DNA from: Miscanthus floridulus
Lineage: Eukaryota > Streptophyta > Magnoliopsida > Poales > Poaceae
Assembly (NCBI RefSeq): GCF_019320115.1
Contig: NC_089584.1
Location: 59,392,852 to 59,456,851 of the forward strand
DNA: 64,000 nucleotides
Direction: 5' to 3'
Shown here: positions 34,408-46,806 of the stretch, one piece after another
Layout: every line of letters starts with the position of its first letter
Position numbering within the stretch: the stretch's first letter is position 1
The notes under the pieces: generated by a model
The model's input: the letters and a program-made list of their open reading frames with translations, nothing else
Databases searched by the model: none
What the model was told of the DNA's origin: nothing
Position numbers and translations under genes: made by a program

Positions 34408-37022
34408 GGGATATTTAAATATTTGCCATCCTTACGGTTGGCTCGTACTAACTTGCCAGCTTTAGAATATGAATTATAGATTTGCCATCTGAATTGCTCT
34501 GGTGCTAAAGATTTGCCTATTTTGGACTCGTGACAGTACAGGTCATCATGCCATGGTGAATCGGCCGGAGAAAAAGACGTCCATGCCCCTTAGGCTGTTA
34601 GGACAGCCAGCTCTAACCAGCCACCGTGCTAAAAAAAAGCCACGTGCTCCAGCTCTAACTGGCCAACCAACGTGCTCTACATATATTTGCTACAGGAGGC
34701 AGTCTACAGTAAAAATTCGACATGATATATGCTAATCATGGTCACAAATTTGCATACATATAATGTACATATATTCGACAACCACTGTGCATTAAAAATC
34801 AGCATCATCATGGCCACACATGAATTGTACCAAATATATATATGAAATGTACCGTGCACAGCAAGCACATTAGCTAAAAGAGACCACTGATGTCTAAGTT
34901 TGGTCATAACAGCCATACATAGAATCATTAAACAGGTTCTAGGCGACACATAGCTAAAGCAATGGCCATTTAACAGTTCTGACCGACAAAAGTACATAAG
35001 GTGCCATTTATCAGGTTCTGGCCGACAAATATAGAGCACTAATGCCATTTAACAGGTTCTGGCCACAATGCACACTAGGAATCCACAAAAGTCATTGTTT
35101 TTCATCTCCACGGCCTTGACTTGTCTCATGTTTTCTTGATCTTAGAGGCCAGCTGCTTCCTCATCGGAGTCATCTTCTTGGGCACGGCCTCCACAACTTG
35201 TAGCTCTCCTTCTGGAAGAGGTTCAGCTGCACCCAACAATAATCTTTTGAAAAAATAGAAAGTGAGGGGTGTTTACAACAGCAAGCAGTGCACTGGATGT
35301 TTACAAAAATCCTAGTGATTATACCTCCTAGTGCTTGGACCTGATGGGGTGCTTGGACCTGATGGGGTTCCTGGAGCTGCTAGCTGAACCTCTATAGGCA
35401 CAAGTTCAACAGGGAGCTCTCTGTTGGCTGCCCTTGCTGCTACTTCAGTAGCTTCCATAGCTGCTGAAGCTCTGAGTTGAGCTTCTTCTGCCTCTAGCCT
35501 TGCCCTCACTGCAGCTTCCCTTGCTACTGCAAGCCTTGTCCTAGGAGTGGCTTGTTTAGGAGCAGGGATGTCCCCTGTCTTGCTCTTCTTCCTCCCAAGC
35601 TTCACACTAGTCTTCTTAGTTCTCTTCCTACAAGCAAAAAAGTGAAAGTTTTAGCACATTACAGCAACAACAATAATAAAGAAAAAATGTGTTGCTCCTA
35701 CCTTTTCTTAGTTCCTGTCAAGCTACACCTCCAGCTACCTTGCCTGTGCCCATGTTCACCACATCCTTTACATAAGGCTTGTCTGGTTGCCTTCCCACTT
35801 CTCTCAGCTGGTGGTTTGGCCCTGTTTTTCTTTTGCCTGCCTGGCCCTCTCTTTTTCGCAATTGGAGGATGCAAATGATATATGCCATTGTTGTTTGTCT
35901 CATATCCATCCTTAGTAGTACCTCAACAGTAATATATGCCATCCTTTCCTCCCATTTCTCCTCTATCATTTTCTGCCATTGCTCATCCCTTCTAATTTTC
36001 CATTCAGAGCCACTATCACTGTCCAAAACCCAAATTGACAATGTCTGGCTTGGTCCCCATATAATCTTCGTAGCCATTTTATCATGAAACTGAGCTAGAC
36101 TGTACCCAACACTCCTATCTAGCCACAACTCATGTTCTTGGTCAACAATTTCAACAAGCCCATCATATTCAAGCACAGCAGTGTACTTAACGATTTTAAC
36201 AACTAGCCTAAATGCATTGCCAGGTTCGATCCTGGCATTAATGTAAATATAAAAACATTGCATTGTTAGCCAAGTACCCCATGTAACTCAGTCCAACTGT
36301 CTGCCCTACAGTGAAAATAGAGACTCACCAAGGGGGCAACCATCAGGTTCCATGGTCACAGATCAGGATCCAGCGCCTGCTACATTACCCACCTACAAAC
36401 CAAAATTGCAGTAAAAATCAATGTTCAACCCTAACCCTAGCTCGGTAAATGAAGGCAAAATAAGAGGGCCAGCGAGGGGCGGAGGGTGGGGGAAGTGCGT
36501 GGTCAAACCTGCTTGGGTTTCGGGGTTGTGGAAGTGCAGATCGGGGTCAACTTTCAGCCACCGTCCTGCAGCCCACCTCGCCGTACCAGCCGCTGCAGCC
36601 GAGAGCAGGGGCGCGGGAGAAAAACGGGGAAGAGAGGGCGTGGGCGACCGACGAATGGGAGAGGAGGAGGATTCGGGACAGACGAAGGGCTCGGCGCCGG
36701 TCGCGCGGGGCTTCTCCTCTGCCCGTCGCGGGATTCCGGGCGACCGCGAGCGGACCTACTCCCCTTTCCGTCGTGGGTGGAGAACGGGGGAAGGGGACGA
36801 CTCGAGAGGCGACAGGCCCGGGATAAGAAAAAATAGAGTGGAGGATAGGGAGGTCTTTTTCCTAAACCAATCCACCGTAGCAAACTGAGGTGTACTGCCA
36901 CGACATTAAAACAGGCAAATCTGTAGCACCGTCGTGATTTGGGTGGCAAATCTATAATTACCATTCAAAAGCTGGCAAGTCCGTAGGAGCCATCGTAAGG
37001 GTGGCAAATATATAAATATCCC
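34408..37022 (-). mobile_element. Internally deleted Mutator-like element (2615 bp) nested in the Helitron
   Basis: Terminal inverted repeats of about 140 bp (34408-34545 and 36885-37022) share GGGATATTT, ATATTTGCCA, ACTTGCCAGCTTT and AATTATAGATTTGCCA in inverted order. Perfect 9-bp duplications flank it. The inside carries N-terminal and C-terminal parts of a MULE transposase on the minus strand with the catalytic middle gone. The GC-rich stretch 36420-36840 next to the right repeat contains open frames that I do not take as genes. Confidence 0.9.
35700..36370 (-). pseudogene. MULE transposase remnant: N-terminal domain joined to C-terminal zinc knuckle, DDE core deleted
   Basis: A short first exon near 36340-36365 reads MEPDGCPLG before a GTGAGT donor. 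The next part (about 36262-35880) reads ARIEPGNAFRLVVKIVKYTA, DQEHELWLDRSVGYSLAQFH and TKIIWGPSQTLSIWVLDSD, matching the N-terminal domain of grass MULE proteins. It then meets, in another frame, a basic tail (PPIAKKRGPGRQKKNRAKPP) and the zinc knuckle CKGCGEHGHRQGSWRC ending SLTGTKKR. The several hundred residues with the catalytic DDE triad are absent. The protein could not transpose DNA. A further frame at 35312-35605 (Ala/Glu-rich) may be the extreme C-terminal exon. Confidence 0.72.
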
Positions 37023-37031
37023 CCGGCTCGC
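37023..37031. repeat. 9-bp target-site duplication, right copy (CCGGCTCGC)
   Basis: An exact repeat of 34399-34407, placed directly after the MULE end AATATCCC. Confidence 0.9.
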
Positions 37032-38763
37032 TCCCCTTCCCCAATCAGTGACCAATAAAAAGGAAGGGTCATTCTCCACTCGAAGTCGCAATCCCAACGT
37101 GTGCCACCCTCGCCGTTGCCCTTCGCTCATGCTCGCGCCGCCGCCAAGCCGAGAAGGAGAAGGGCCGCGCCTCTCGCCGCCGAGGGAGAGACGACGAGGA
37201 TCTCATCCTCGCCCGACACACGCCCTCCTCTTCACGGCCGCCGGCGAGAGGCCATCGCAACCCGCTGCCAAGGGAGAGGTGAGGTCCCAGCCGACGGATC
37301 GACGACCGCTCCCTTGCCCCAGCCCGGGCCGCCCCACAACCCCAGCACCGGTGCCTCCGCTCCCAGGCTCCTAGCTCGACCGCCCCATCCCCGGAGACGG
37401 ACGTCCCGGACCGCCGCAGCCCCAGCGCCTGGTGAGTAGCGCCCCTCTGGTTCTCCCCTCCATTCTTTTCCTGTTAGCAAGTTCTCGTCAGGTCATGCAG
37501 TTGCCCAGGTAGCCTCCTTGTTCAAGACCTCACTCTAGATTGTACAACATTCAGAGGTTCAGAGTTTTAAGGTAGTTGACATTCAGAGGTGCCGAAATTT
37601 TAGGCAATGAAACAATGCACGCAAACACTGTGCTACTCGATCTATGTCGTCGTAGTGCCGGCCTGCGCTGCCCATACGAAAAAAATTTGCTATGTTCAGG
37701 CTTCAGAGGTTATCTTTGCACTTTTTTAGCTGTTGACCAATGGTATGTGTTTCTATGTTCAGGCTTCAGAGTTACAGGTAGAACTACCCCTCAATTTGTC
37801 TTTTTATTTAGGTCTAACTAAGATATAAATCAGAATGTTATCATTATCCAGATGTTTGAAATGCTTTATAAAATATTTTCCTATTGATATATTTGTCTAC
37901 GGATTATATGCTATGAAGAAAACTCACTGCAGACTGGTGTAGCAAATTGCCTTCTAGAATCTTGCACGGAGAGCAGTCTGCATGACCAGTTTCTAGATGG
38001 AAGGTAGCATGTTCATGTGGTTATAGAACAGTTTTGTATCTTTGTTTCCACAGGAGAGTAAACTGTCCTGGCCGAAGCTTCCATTGATGCTAGCAAATTT
38101 GTTTTTTTGTTTTACTTTGGTATTTCTTTAGTTCATGCATGTGATGTCCAGGGCAGCAGGAGCATGATTTCCTATCCATAGAGCTTTACATGATTATATA
38201 GCGTGGCTTCTTACAGTTTTAGAATTTCTCTGCTAATGAAATAGGCATAAAGATCCTGCTCTGCATCAATATAGGTTGTGAGCAATTACAACGTGCATTT
38301 AGTGAATCGTAAGAATCAATATGGGCTCTTCTGTATATGCAGTTATTCATCCTAATTAGTATGCTCATAGTATTAGTAGCAATTGCTGGTGACATGTATT
38401 TTGACCTTTGAAAAAATTCAGTAAAGACTCTGGGTAAAAAAATGTCAAACTTGATTATAATTGCCTTGCATTTATTGCATCTTAGGAGTTAAGTTATGTC
38501 CTTCTCATAAGGTACTCTTTATGCAAGAACAAAAAGCATGATACCTACTGATTTTTCTTTATGCAAAATAAAAGGACAGATATTCTATGGTCTCACTTAT
38601 CTTTGAAGATTGGAGCAGTATTACAACAATATTGACGTGCCCAGCACATGTTTTTTTTTGTATCTTTCCTTGTTCAGCTATGTGCTGCTACAGGTTTATG
38701 TGAACTTATTTAGGCTAACCTATATCTTCTTTATAAACTTTTTTAGCCAACATCTTTCTACAT
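37032..38763 (+). promoter_or_regulatory. Helitron 5' region: GC-rich leader and probable 5'-UTR intron
   Basis: A GC-rich stretch (37080-37440) ends at a good donor context, CCTGGTGAGTAGC, near 37431. About 1.3 kb of T-rich intron-like DNA follows before the first coding exon at 38764. This resembles a plant leader with a long 5' intron. Frames in the GC-rich part are not supported as genes. Confidence 0.45.
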
Positions 38764-41700
38764 GGATCCAGTGGAAAATAACGATGGTCGCACTCCATTA
38801 GGAAACTTGACAAACACCACCAATTCAGGTAACTGCTGATATACATATGGATATGAATTTACTTTGGACCAACAATAATTTGCATTCATTATGTATTGAT
38901 CCATGATACCTATAATGGAGCAGGTTGTGAGAGTGTATCCAATTCACAGACACAAGCTGACGATGCTAAGCAACGCAAACGAGAAAGGGAAAGAGCACGG
39001 TATGCGGAACAAAGGAATGAAATAAATAGGAAACGTCGTGAAAAATACCAAATAAAAAAACAAGAAACTACCCTCACTGGTGGATCGAGAGGTGACACAA
39101 CAATCAAATTTAATCCAATCAATGTGCATTATCCTTTGGTTCTTATTTATGGTGTAATAATTATCTTGTAGCTAATGGAGTTGTATTAGACAATGAAGAC
39201 ACAAATAACGATGAGAATAGTAATTGGTTGCATAGCAACGATTCCTATCAACCCATGCAGATTGATAAAGAGAACCTAGGTACTATTTTTCTATAAAGTT
39301 CTTCCATGATTATGGTGTTGTTGCATTATAATAGATGTTTTGTAAATATAAGTAAGATGTCGTTGTCTATATTTACTAATATAATGCTAATATGTTATTA
39401 TGTAGCTGCATCTGATTCTGCTAACACCATGAACCACCCTAAGAGAAATGAGTCAAAAAATTATACAATAGGGAGCGCTATAAAAATATGACGCCTGATC
39501 AGAGGCAAGCAAGGCGTGAGCGTCAAAGGTTGCATAATAGTGAACCCAAGCGTAAGGAGGCCTTGAAAATAGCTGACAACAAATTTAGAGAGATGCGGAA
39601 GCACATGCTACACCCAGAGTCTATTGCCATGGAGAACCCCTTATATATTCCTGAGCCTATGTGCCCCACCGTGGGAGCATCTGGAGCTGATGGATACACG
39701 GCAAAATTCAGTGATTGGTTTATTCCAGAGTCCAGAGCAACACCTCTTTATATTCCTCCACCTCATGAGGAGGCCGATGATGAAGAATGTGATGAGTTAC
39801 TATCTGGTCATATGACAAAAAGATCACATGTTCCATCTGGACAAAGACATGTGTTGTTCACGTGTCATAACACGATGTTTGAGCAGTCGCATTGGTTTGG
39901 GCATATAATAAAGATAATAAAGATGGTGACAGCATGGCTGAAGACCGAGTGGGTGCTAACACACCCTTGCCTCAATCAGTCGTGACCAACAACGGTATAT
40001 ACTGATGTCTTATTATCCCATTTAGGGGACCTATATACCGTATTATACCTAACCGATCCATGGTAATTCCGTGATTAACAGAAAGGGCAGGACCCAACAT
40101 TCAGGCTACATCATCCACACCGACGGAACCACTATTTGATGATTGTGAATGCACGGCTGAATAATACCCGAATGATAACACACCCTTACCTCAGTCAGTC
40201 CTGACCAACAACGGTAAATACTAATGCCTCATGACCCCATTTAGGTAACCTATATTGTATACCATATTATACCTAACTCAACCATGGTCATTACATGATT
40301 ATCAGAAAGGACAGGGCCTAGCCCTCAGCCTGCATCAGATGCACCGATGACACCACTATTTGATGATAGTGGTAATTTACACTATTTTGTAACATTCTAT
40401 AAACTATTTGAACTCATTCATTTATTTTTACTCGTAGTTCTACTAACTCACGTATCTTTGACGGCCATAGATGATGATGAGGGAGATATATTTGAAGAGG
40501 ATGAGGAAGAGGATGAGGGATACCTGTTTGCCAGGTAAGGTATTTGTATGAAAGACCGAATATAAATAAAATCTTCCACTACTTTATCTAAACTATTACG
40601 GCTTAAATGTTATTTCAGAAGAGAAAGATGACGATGATGTCCAAGACAATGACCTTGAGGAAGACAACTTCTGTCCCTGAAGTACGTGACCGATACGATG
40701 AGGTGTATAGTAACATGTCTACAGATATCCATATGTTAAAACCTGTTGCAAATTGCGAGCACTGCGATGCAAAAAGGTTTGAGCATGAACCACATGGGTT
40801 TTGTTGTCGCGACGGAAAGGTCGAGCTCAATGAACTGAACGTACCTAATGAGCTTATGAGGCTTTGGTCAAGTAATGACGCAGATGCTAGGCACTTTCGT
40901 AACAACATTAGGTTTTTAATGGCCATTTCTCTTTCACTTCTCTATATTGTCGCCACGATAGCGCTACTGCAAGCTGGAAGAACAGTGGCATATACACCTT
41001 TCGTGCACATGGTCAAATCTATCACAACATAAGGTCATTTGGCAGAGAAGCGGGTAAGGAGCCAAGACATCTTGAGCTTTACTTCTACGACGATGATCCA
41101 AGCCTTGAGCACTGCTATCGACGATGTCGTGAAGAGAAGTGTCAAAAAGACAAAGAAGTTATTAAGAGGCTAGTGGCCATCCTTCGTGACAACCCATACT
41201 CACAACATCTTAGGAGTGTGGGCCAGGTTGACCACCTCGAGGACTATCATGTCACACTAAACCTTGACCAGAGGCTAGACTAGAGAACATACAATATACC
41301 ATCAACTTCAGAGGTGGCTGCTGTTTGGATCGAGGGAAGCGAACTCCTTGGTCAGTTCCAGAATAGTGTTGTCCTACATGGGAAAGATGGAAGCAGACAT
41401 GGCATCCACTCATATCATGGATGTTACGATGCTCTTTCATACCCTCTATTCTTCCCTAGGGTGAGCTTGGGTGGCACATGGATATTCCGAAGAAAGGAGT
41501 TAGTATGGAAGAAGTCATCAAGTACCGTGCCCTACAGAAGGCTCGTAGTGGGTCAGAAAAAGAAATAGGTTTGTTATTCTTCTTATTTAAATACTTCGCA
41601 TCCATGTACCTCAGTGGTTATTCTACAAACAACTCTAATTTATGGCTATTTTTTGTAGACTTCCCTGGTAGACTACGCGTGTCTGTGCGTGACTACTACC

Positions 41701-44700
41701 GCTACAAGTTTAAGATGCGTCCAGGAATATTTAACCCCATACTGTACGCAAGCGTCTATTCTAGCAGTTTGTAGTCGACACGTACATCAAGATTGAGAGT
41801 TCTCGATTAGATTATATACGCAACCATCAAGATGATATTAGGGCTGACCTCTACCAAGGATTGGTTGATAGCCTACATGTCGGTGAAGGTAGAGCAGAAG
41901 CTGTTGGAAAACAGACAGTGATGCCTTCATCATTTATTAGAGGCCCACGTGACATGAGGCGTCGGTACATGGATGCCATGGCTCTGGTACGGAGGTTTGG
42001 TAAACCGGACATCTTCCTGACTATGACATGTAACCCAAACTGGGATGAGATCAAGCATGAACTCTACCCTGGATAGACACCACAGGATCGTCCATATCTC
42101 GTTGTTCGGGTCTTTAGAGCAGAACTACAACAACTGAAGGATAGACTACTAAAAAAGGATATCCTTGGAAAGGTGTGGGCACATGTTTATGTTGTGGAGT
42201 TCTAGAAGAGGGGTCTGCCGCATGCACGTTTTTTGCTAATCATGGATAGGAAGTACAAGATCACGTGCCCAGAGCAGTATGATCACCTCATCTCAGTTGA
42301 GCTCCCGAACAAGAAGTACCTAGTATTGTACAAGATGGTTACCAAACATATGATGCATGGCCCTTGCGGAGTGCTTAATCATGATTGTCCATGCACAAAG
42401 GGTCGTGATTCCTACAAGAACCATTACCCTAGACCTTTCTACGATGTCATAGTACAAGGCAAGGATTCATATCTAGTTTACAGACGGCGTGAAGATGGTT
42501 GAAAAGAAAAAGTTCATGGATACGAGCTTGACAACAGATGGGTTGTGCCTTACAACCCGCATCTCCTCCGTCTATTCAACTACCACATCAATGTTGAGGC
42601 ATGTGGGAGCATCAAGGCAGTCAAGTATCTGTTTGAGTACATTTACAAGGGTCATGATTGGGCGTCTATGGCTATGAGAGAAGCTGACAAGGAGGATAGT
42701 GAAGGGAACGTTGATGCGATCAAGCAGTACAGAGATGCTAGATGGGTAACCCCCCAGAAGCCTTGTGGAGGATATACGGGTTTGATTTGAGTGATAGGTA
42801 CCCTTCTGTTTTGTCCTTACAGTTACATCTTCTAGACATGCACATGGTGTCATTTCATCGACGCCAGGGGATTCGACGAGTGCTTGATCGTCCAGGTGCT
42901 GACAAGTCAATGCTTATAGCGTACTTCAAGAAGAACAGGACATATGAAACAGCTCGAAGTATATTGTATCGGGACTTTCCCGAGTTCTATACGTGGCAAG
43001 CACAGGGCAAAGCTTGGCAAAATAGGGTACGTCATGATACATTATGACAAATTGGAAGAATCGTGTCTGCTAATCCAGCAGAGGGGGAGCGTTACTATCT
43101 TAGGGTTCTCCTGAACCACGTGGCAGGTGCAACCTCCTTTGAGTGTCTAAGGACCATGGATGACAAAATCCTACCGACATTTCGTGAAGCTACAGAAAGA
43201 AGGGGCTTAATCGAAGAGGACAACACGCTAAACGAGAGTCTCGCTGAGGCAACCAAGTGGATGATGCCATATGTGTTGTGAAGGCTCTTTGCAATAATAT
43301 TGGTATTTTGTGAGCCTAGAGATGTGTTTGGACTGTGGGAGAAACACAAGGAGGCAATGTCAAAGGACTATAGGCGCAATAATCAATCCACCTTCATGGT
43401 GGAGCAGATGGTCCTCAGGGATATTCGAAAATTGCTACAATCAATGTAGAAGGATATAAAGATGTACCCACTTCCTAATATCGACGACATATATGATGCC
43501 TCTCATGATATTCCTAGAGAGATTTTTGAGGAGGCTAGCATTGAGGCTAACAAGGATGATGTGGCTCTATCAGACACCCTTAACAAGGAGCAACGAGCTG
43601 CATACGATGAGATCATGTCCTCGGTTGATACCGAGGATGGGGGTCTCTTCTTTGTGGATGGTCCTAGCGGGACCGAAAAGACTTATCTGTATAGAGCACT
43701 TCTTGCTACTATACACATTCAGAAAAAGATTGCTGTAGCAACAACTATATCTGGTGTCGCAACCTCAATAATGCCTGGTGGTAGAACCGCCCACTCACGC
43801 TTCAAGATTCCCCTCACTATTGATAATGGGGCCTTTTGCACCTTCACGAAATAGAGTGGTACTGCCAAGCTGCTTCGAGCATCATCTCTCATTATTTGGG
43901 ATGAGGCTAGCATGACAAAGAGGTAGTCTATCGAGGCGCTAGACAACAGTCTCCGTGATATAATGGACCGACCAGAGCTGCCGTTCGGTGGGAAGACCAT
44001 GGTGTTCGGTGGAGATTTTAGACAGTTCTTCTCGTTGTTCGAAGAGGGTCGAGGGCTCAGGTGGTCGGTGCCTCACTGCGTATGTCATACCTTTGGGATT
44101 CCATGCGACACCTAAATCTGGTGAGCAATATGAGGGCAAAGAGCGACCCGTGGTTTGCAGAATACTTGTTGCGTGTCGGTGGAGGATCTAAGGAGGCGAC
44201 TGTTGATGATGAAATCCATCTTCCTCATGATATATGTGTACCACACACCAGTGAAGATAGTGACCTTGATACTCTAATTGATTGCATATTCCATAACCTC
44301 AATGCAAATATGTCAAGCAAAGATTATATCACCTCTCGAGCGATCTTATCTACGCGGAACGACTGGGTTGATATGATTAATATGAAGATGATAGGTTGTT
44401 TCCACGGGGAAGAGATTGTGTACCATAGTTTTGACTATGCGGTGGATGATCCGCACAACTACTACCCTGAGGAATTCCTTAACACTTTGACACCCAATGG
44501 TCTACCTCCACATGTGTTGAAGCTAAAGATTGGTTGTCTGGTCATATTGTTTAGGATCATTGACTCTGCGAACGGACTTTGTAATGGTACTAGGCTTATC
44601 ATATGGGGGTTTCAAAAGAATACCATAGACGCGAAAATTATGTTGGGACAGCACGCTGGAAAATGGGTTTTTCTGCCTTATATACTCTTATGCCCGTCGG

Positions 44701-45014
44701 ACGATGAGATGTTCCCTTTCCAATTTAAGCGAAAGCAGTTCCCTATACGGCTCAGTTTCGCGATGGCCATTAATAAGTCACAGGGGCAGACTATCCCTAA
44801 CGTCGGGGTATACTTGCCAGAACCAGTGTTCTCACACAGCCAATTGTATGTGACGCTATCAAGAGCTACGGCAAGATCGAACATTAGGATCCTAGCCGTG
44901 CTGGCTGCTGAGAAGGACGTGAACAAGGGGAAAGGGAAAATGAATGGAAAGAAGAAATCGACAAAGGATATATTCACAAAGAATATCATATATAAAGAGG
45001 TTCTAACTCCATAA
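38764..45014 (+). pseudogene. Helitron Rep/PIF1-like helicase gene, multiply mutated
   Basis: The first exon starts at ATG 38764 (MDPVENNDGRTPLGNL). Further exons carry a basic region (DAKQRKRERERARYAEQRN, about 38960-39060), a Cys-rich part (CEHCDAKRFEHEPHGFCC), the Helitron N-terminal/Rep region (YMDAMALVRRFGKPDIFLTM near 41970), the two-Tyr block KYLFEYIYKG near 42625 and the PIF1-type helicase (43590-44900) ending KNIIYKEVLTP. Key residues are lost: the HUH motif reads GLPHARFLLIM (second His to Arg, codon 42227-42229) and Walker A reads GPSGTEKT (Glu at 43675-43677). In-frame TAGs lie at 41281, 42074, 42203, 43852 and 43924, with a frameshift near 44040. It would have nicked and unwound DNA for rolling-circle transposition; it is dead. 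Confidence 0.88.
39957..40394 (+). repeat. 219-bp tandem duplication in the Helitron gene, including an exon
   Basis: Units at 39957-40175 and 40176-40394 share ACACACCCTT, AGTC-TGACCAACAACGGTA, CCATTTAGG, ATTATACCTAAC and CACTATTTGATGAT in the same order. Each has an intron-like start and an exon encoding ERxGP...PLFDD. The second unit continues into the next exon; the first would add a duplicate exon. Confidence 0.75.
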
Positions 45015-45569
45015 AAGAGGTAATGCATCACACATCGATACATATTTTTTAGGATATCAATGGTACTTTAACTTTAAAAATTAACAAACAACTTATATGC
45101 AGGATACTTCTAACTATAGCTTCAGCCATCTGCATGCTTCAGCTGCAAGAAGTCTGACGCCACATCTTGGACTAGAAAATCTTCAGGATCATCATTGATT
45201 GGTGACCAACTACAGCTTGGTATTTGTGCAAAGCACGTTCTCTTAGTCGAACTATTGAGAGATTAGATTCTTAATTGTAGAATAGATTGTAAAACATGTA
45301 TGGTGAAACATAAACTTGTTATGATTATTTTTTCGTAGCACTTGATTCTTAAAGAAGTGCAAGCTTATCTTTCACGTATCGTAGTCATGAAGTGATGCGA
45401 CAATTGATGTTGATGTTTCAATTTTGCATTTAAATTTAGAGTTATATTTTAACTATCTATCTTTCGTGAAGACTTATGTAAAATTGATTGGAACATTATG
45501 ATTGCGGTATTTATTTTAGATAACAGTATAACACACGCTCATATATATGTTATCGTGGTATTATGTGTT

Positions 45570-45598
45570 CCTGTTGCAACGCACGGGCATTTACCTAG
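45570..45598 (+). other. Helitron 3' terminal hairpin and CTAG end
   Basis: The stem pairs CCTGT with ACGGG (one G-T wobble) and GC with GC around the loop AAC, with one bulged T. Twelve bases later the element ends CTAG at 45595-45598 and T follows. This is the canonical Helitron terminator of plants. Confidence 0.9.
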
Positions 45599-46635
45599 TA
45601 GTATAGAAAAATAGCAGACGAACAAACACAATAAAATCCAAAATTGAACTAAGCTGATAGGTAAGCATCTCCAAGAGTTTTCAAAACCTACTCCCAATCT
45701 AGATTTTTTAGTAAGATTGAAAAAAAAACTGCTCTCCAACAAACTCCCTATCTCAACTCCCAATTTTTCCGCACTTGGGAAAATTGATCCAATCGTGCGG
45801 TGTGCACGCGTATCAACGTGCCAATCTGGAGGTGGAAGGATTTGAGAAGAATAAAGAGTAAGAGATAAAGAAAATATAAAAGTGTTGTGATTTAGAAATA
45901 GTTCAGGAATTCTGATGTAAAATTTTCTTTTATATTTTAGGAGCGAGGTTCTACGAACTATTGGAGGAGAAGCCAACGAATATGCTCTGAACATGTTTTA
46001 GCCACTTCTAAAACTCATTGATTTACCAACTAATTTTTAAGACAGTAAATAATAGAATTGGATTCAACTAGTTTCCTGGCAACGTAGCAATTCCCTTACG
46101 GGTATTCTGTCGACACCATTTTTTTTGTTGCGAGCGGGTATTTTGTCGACACCGTAACCACATGTGTTGCCCTTTTATCTTTTGCAAAGGAAAAAAACAT
46201 GTTCCTTTCGATAGACAAAAAAAAGGCAAAGGAGAAAGCAGACGAACCAAGAAAAGAAGCCAAAGTTGAAGAGGAAGAGGACAGGGAAGAATGATAAAAG
46301 AATCCATGCAAGTAAAAAAAAGGATCATGTACGAAAATCATAAAATCGATTGATGATGCATAAGACAGCCCACCCACAGACACTCAATTCATCTCATTAT
46401 TACAAAGAAACAAACTATCATTTGAGCTTCCTAAACGAAATCGAACGTGATTGGGAGAACCCTCAATGCCTGGCAGTCGACGCCAAATGCAAGTCGGATT
46501 CGAATGAAGAGTAGGTGGATTAAATGGAGGAAGGGCACCATAAACCCTGGAAGAGCCCTTTCGGTCGAACGGGCTGTGTGCGTGAAGAGACGGAGGGGAG
46601 AGGGGGGACGGGAGTGAAAGAAAAGGGTAACGTAC
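45599..46635. other. DLH intron 1, part 5' of the Helitron, with possible MITE
   Basis: The intron continues to the exon 1 donor GTACGT (46630-46635, read on the minus strand). From about 45688 a stretch starting AAGCATCTCCAAGAGTTTTC and ending near 45990 with AATATGCTC looks like a degenerate MITE. The assignment is weak. Confidence 0.4.
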
Positions 46636-46806
46636 GGTGTCCTCGCGCTGGATCTGGATCTTCTGGAACGAGGCGATCGAGGAGTCGGTGGCCATGGCAG
46701 CGTGGGGGTGCTGGAGGCGGACGAGAGGGGAGCATGAGCGCAACGGGTTGGTGGTGCTGAAGAGGAAGGCGGAGGAGGTGCGGCGAAGCAGGTGCGCTGT
46801 GGCCAT
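46636..46806 (-). CDS. Dienelactone hydrolase, exon 1 with putative organelle transit peptide
   Basis: ATG at 46806 opens 57 codons ending exactly at a strong donor (GAGGACACC then GTACGT). The first 37 residues (MATAHLLRRTSSAFLFSTTN and following) are rich in Arg/Ser and poor in acidic residues, like a plastid or mitochondrial transit peptide. A second Met at codon 38 (MATDSSIASFQKIQIQRED) could start a cytosolic form. Frame and splice site are intact. An upstream in-frame ATG at 46857 is possible but less likely. Confidence 0.85.

Larger units (their letters stand above)
34144..45598 (+). mobile_element. Helitron (11.5 kb) in intron 1 of the DLH gene
   Basis: The 3' end is diagnostic: a hairpin CCTGTTGCAACGCACGGG followed by a short spacer and the terminal CTAG at 45595-45598, with T as the next base. 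The proposed 5' end is TCTCTACACC at 34144 preceded by A at 34143, so insertion between A and T fits the class. The internal gene encodes a Rep/helicase in + orientation. The 5' region holds a nested MULE (34408-37022). The 3' end is secure; the 5' end is a best candidate. Confidence 0.82.
28019..46806 (-). pseudogene. Dienelactone hydrolase family gene, split by transposons and apparently lacking one exon
   Basis: Four exons on the minus strand encode colinear parts of a grass dienelactone hydrolase (alpha/beta hydrolase, carboxymethylenebutenolidase-like). Exon 1 ends in phase 0 and joins exon 2 cleanly (QREDT, then TFDAYVVGKENAPG). Exon 2 ends in phase 2, but the next visible exon starts in phase 0, so an exon of 3n+1 bases (roughly 40-50 codons) is needed between them. 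I could not find it in 29249-33327. The catalytic triad residues are present in the remaining exons (Cys in GNCMGG, Asp in GEHDSF, His in CSHAF). Intron 1 is 13.2 kb because of a Helitron. Without the missing exon the locus cannot make a full enzyme. A true substrate is not known from sequence. Confidence 0.82.

Noticed and set aside
36421..36964. Frames of 116-155 codons in GC-rich DNA near the MULE right end
   Set aside because: Compositional, overlapping on both strands, with no domain. A captured gene fragment cannot be excluded but is not supported.
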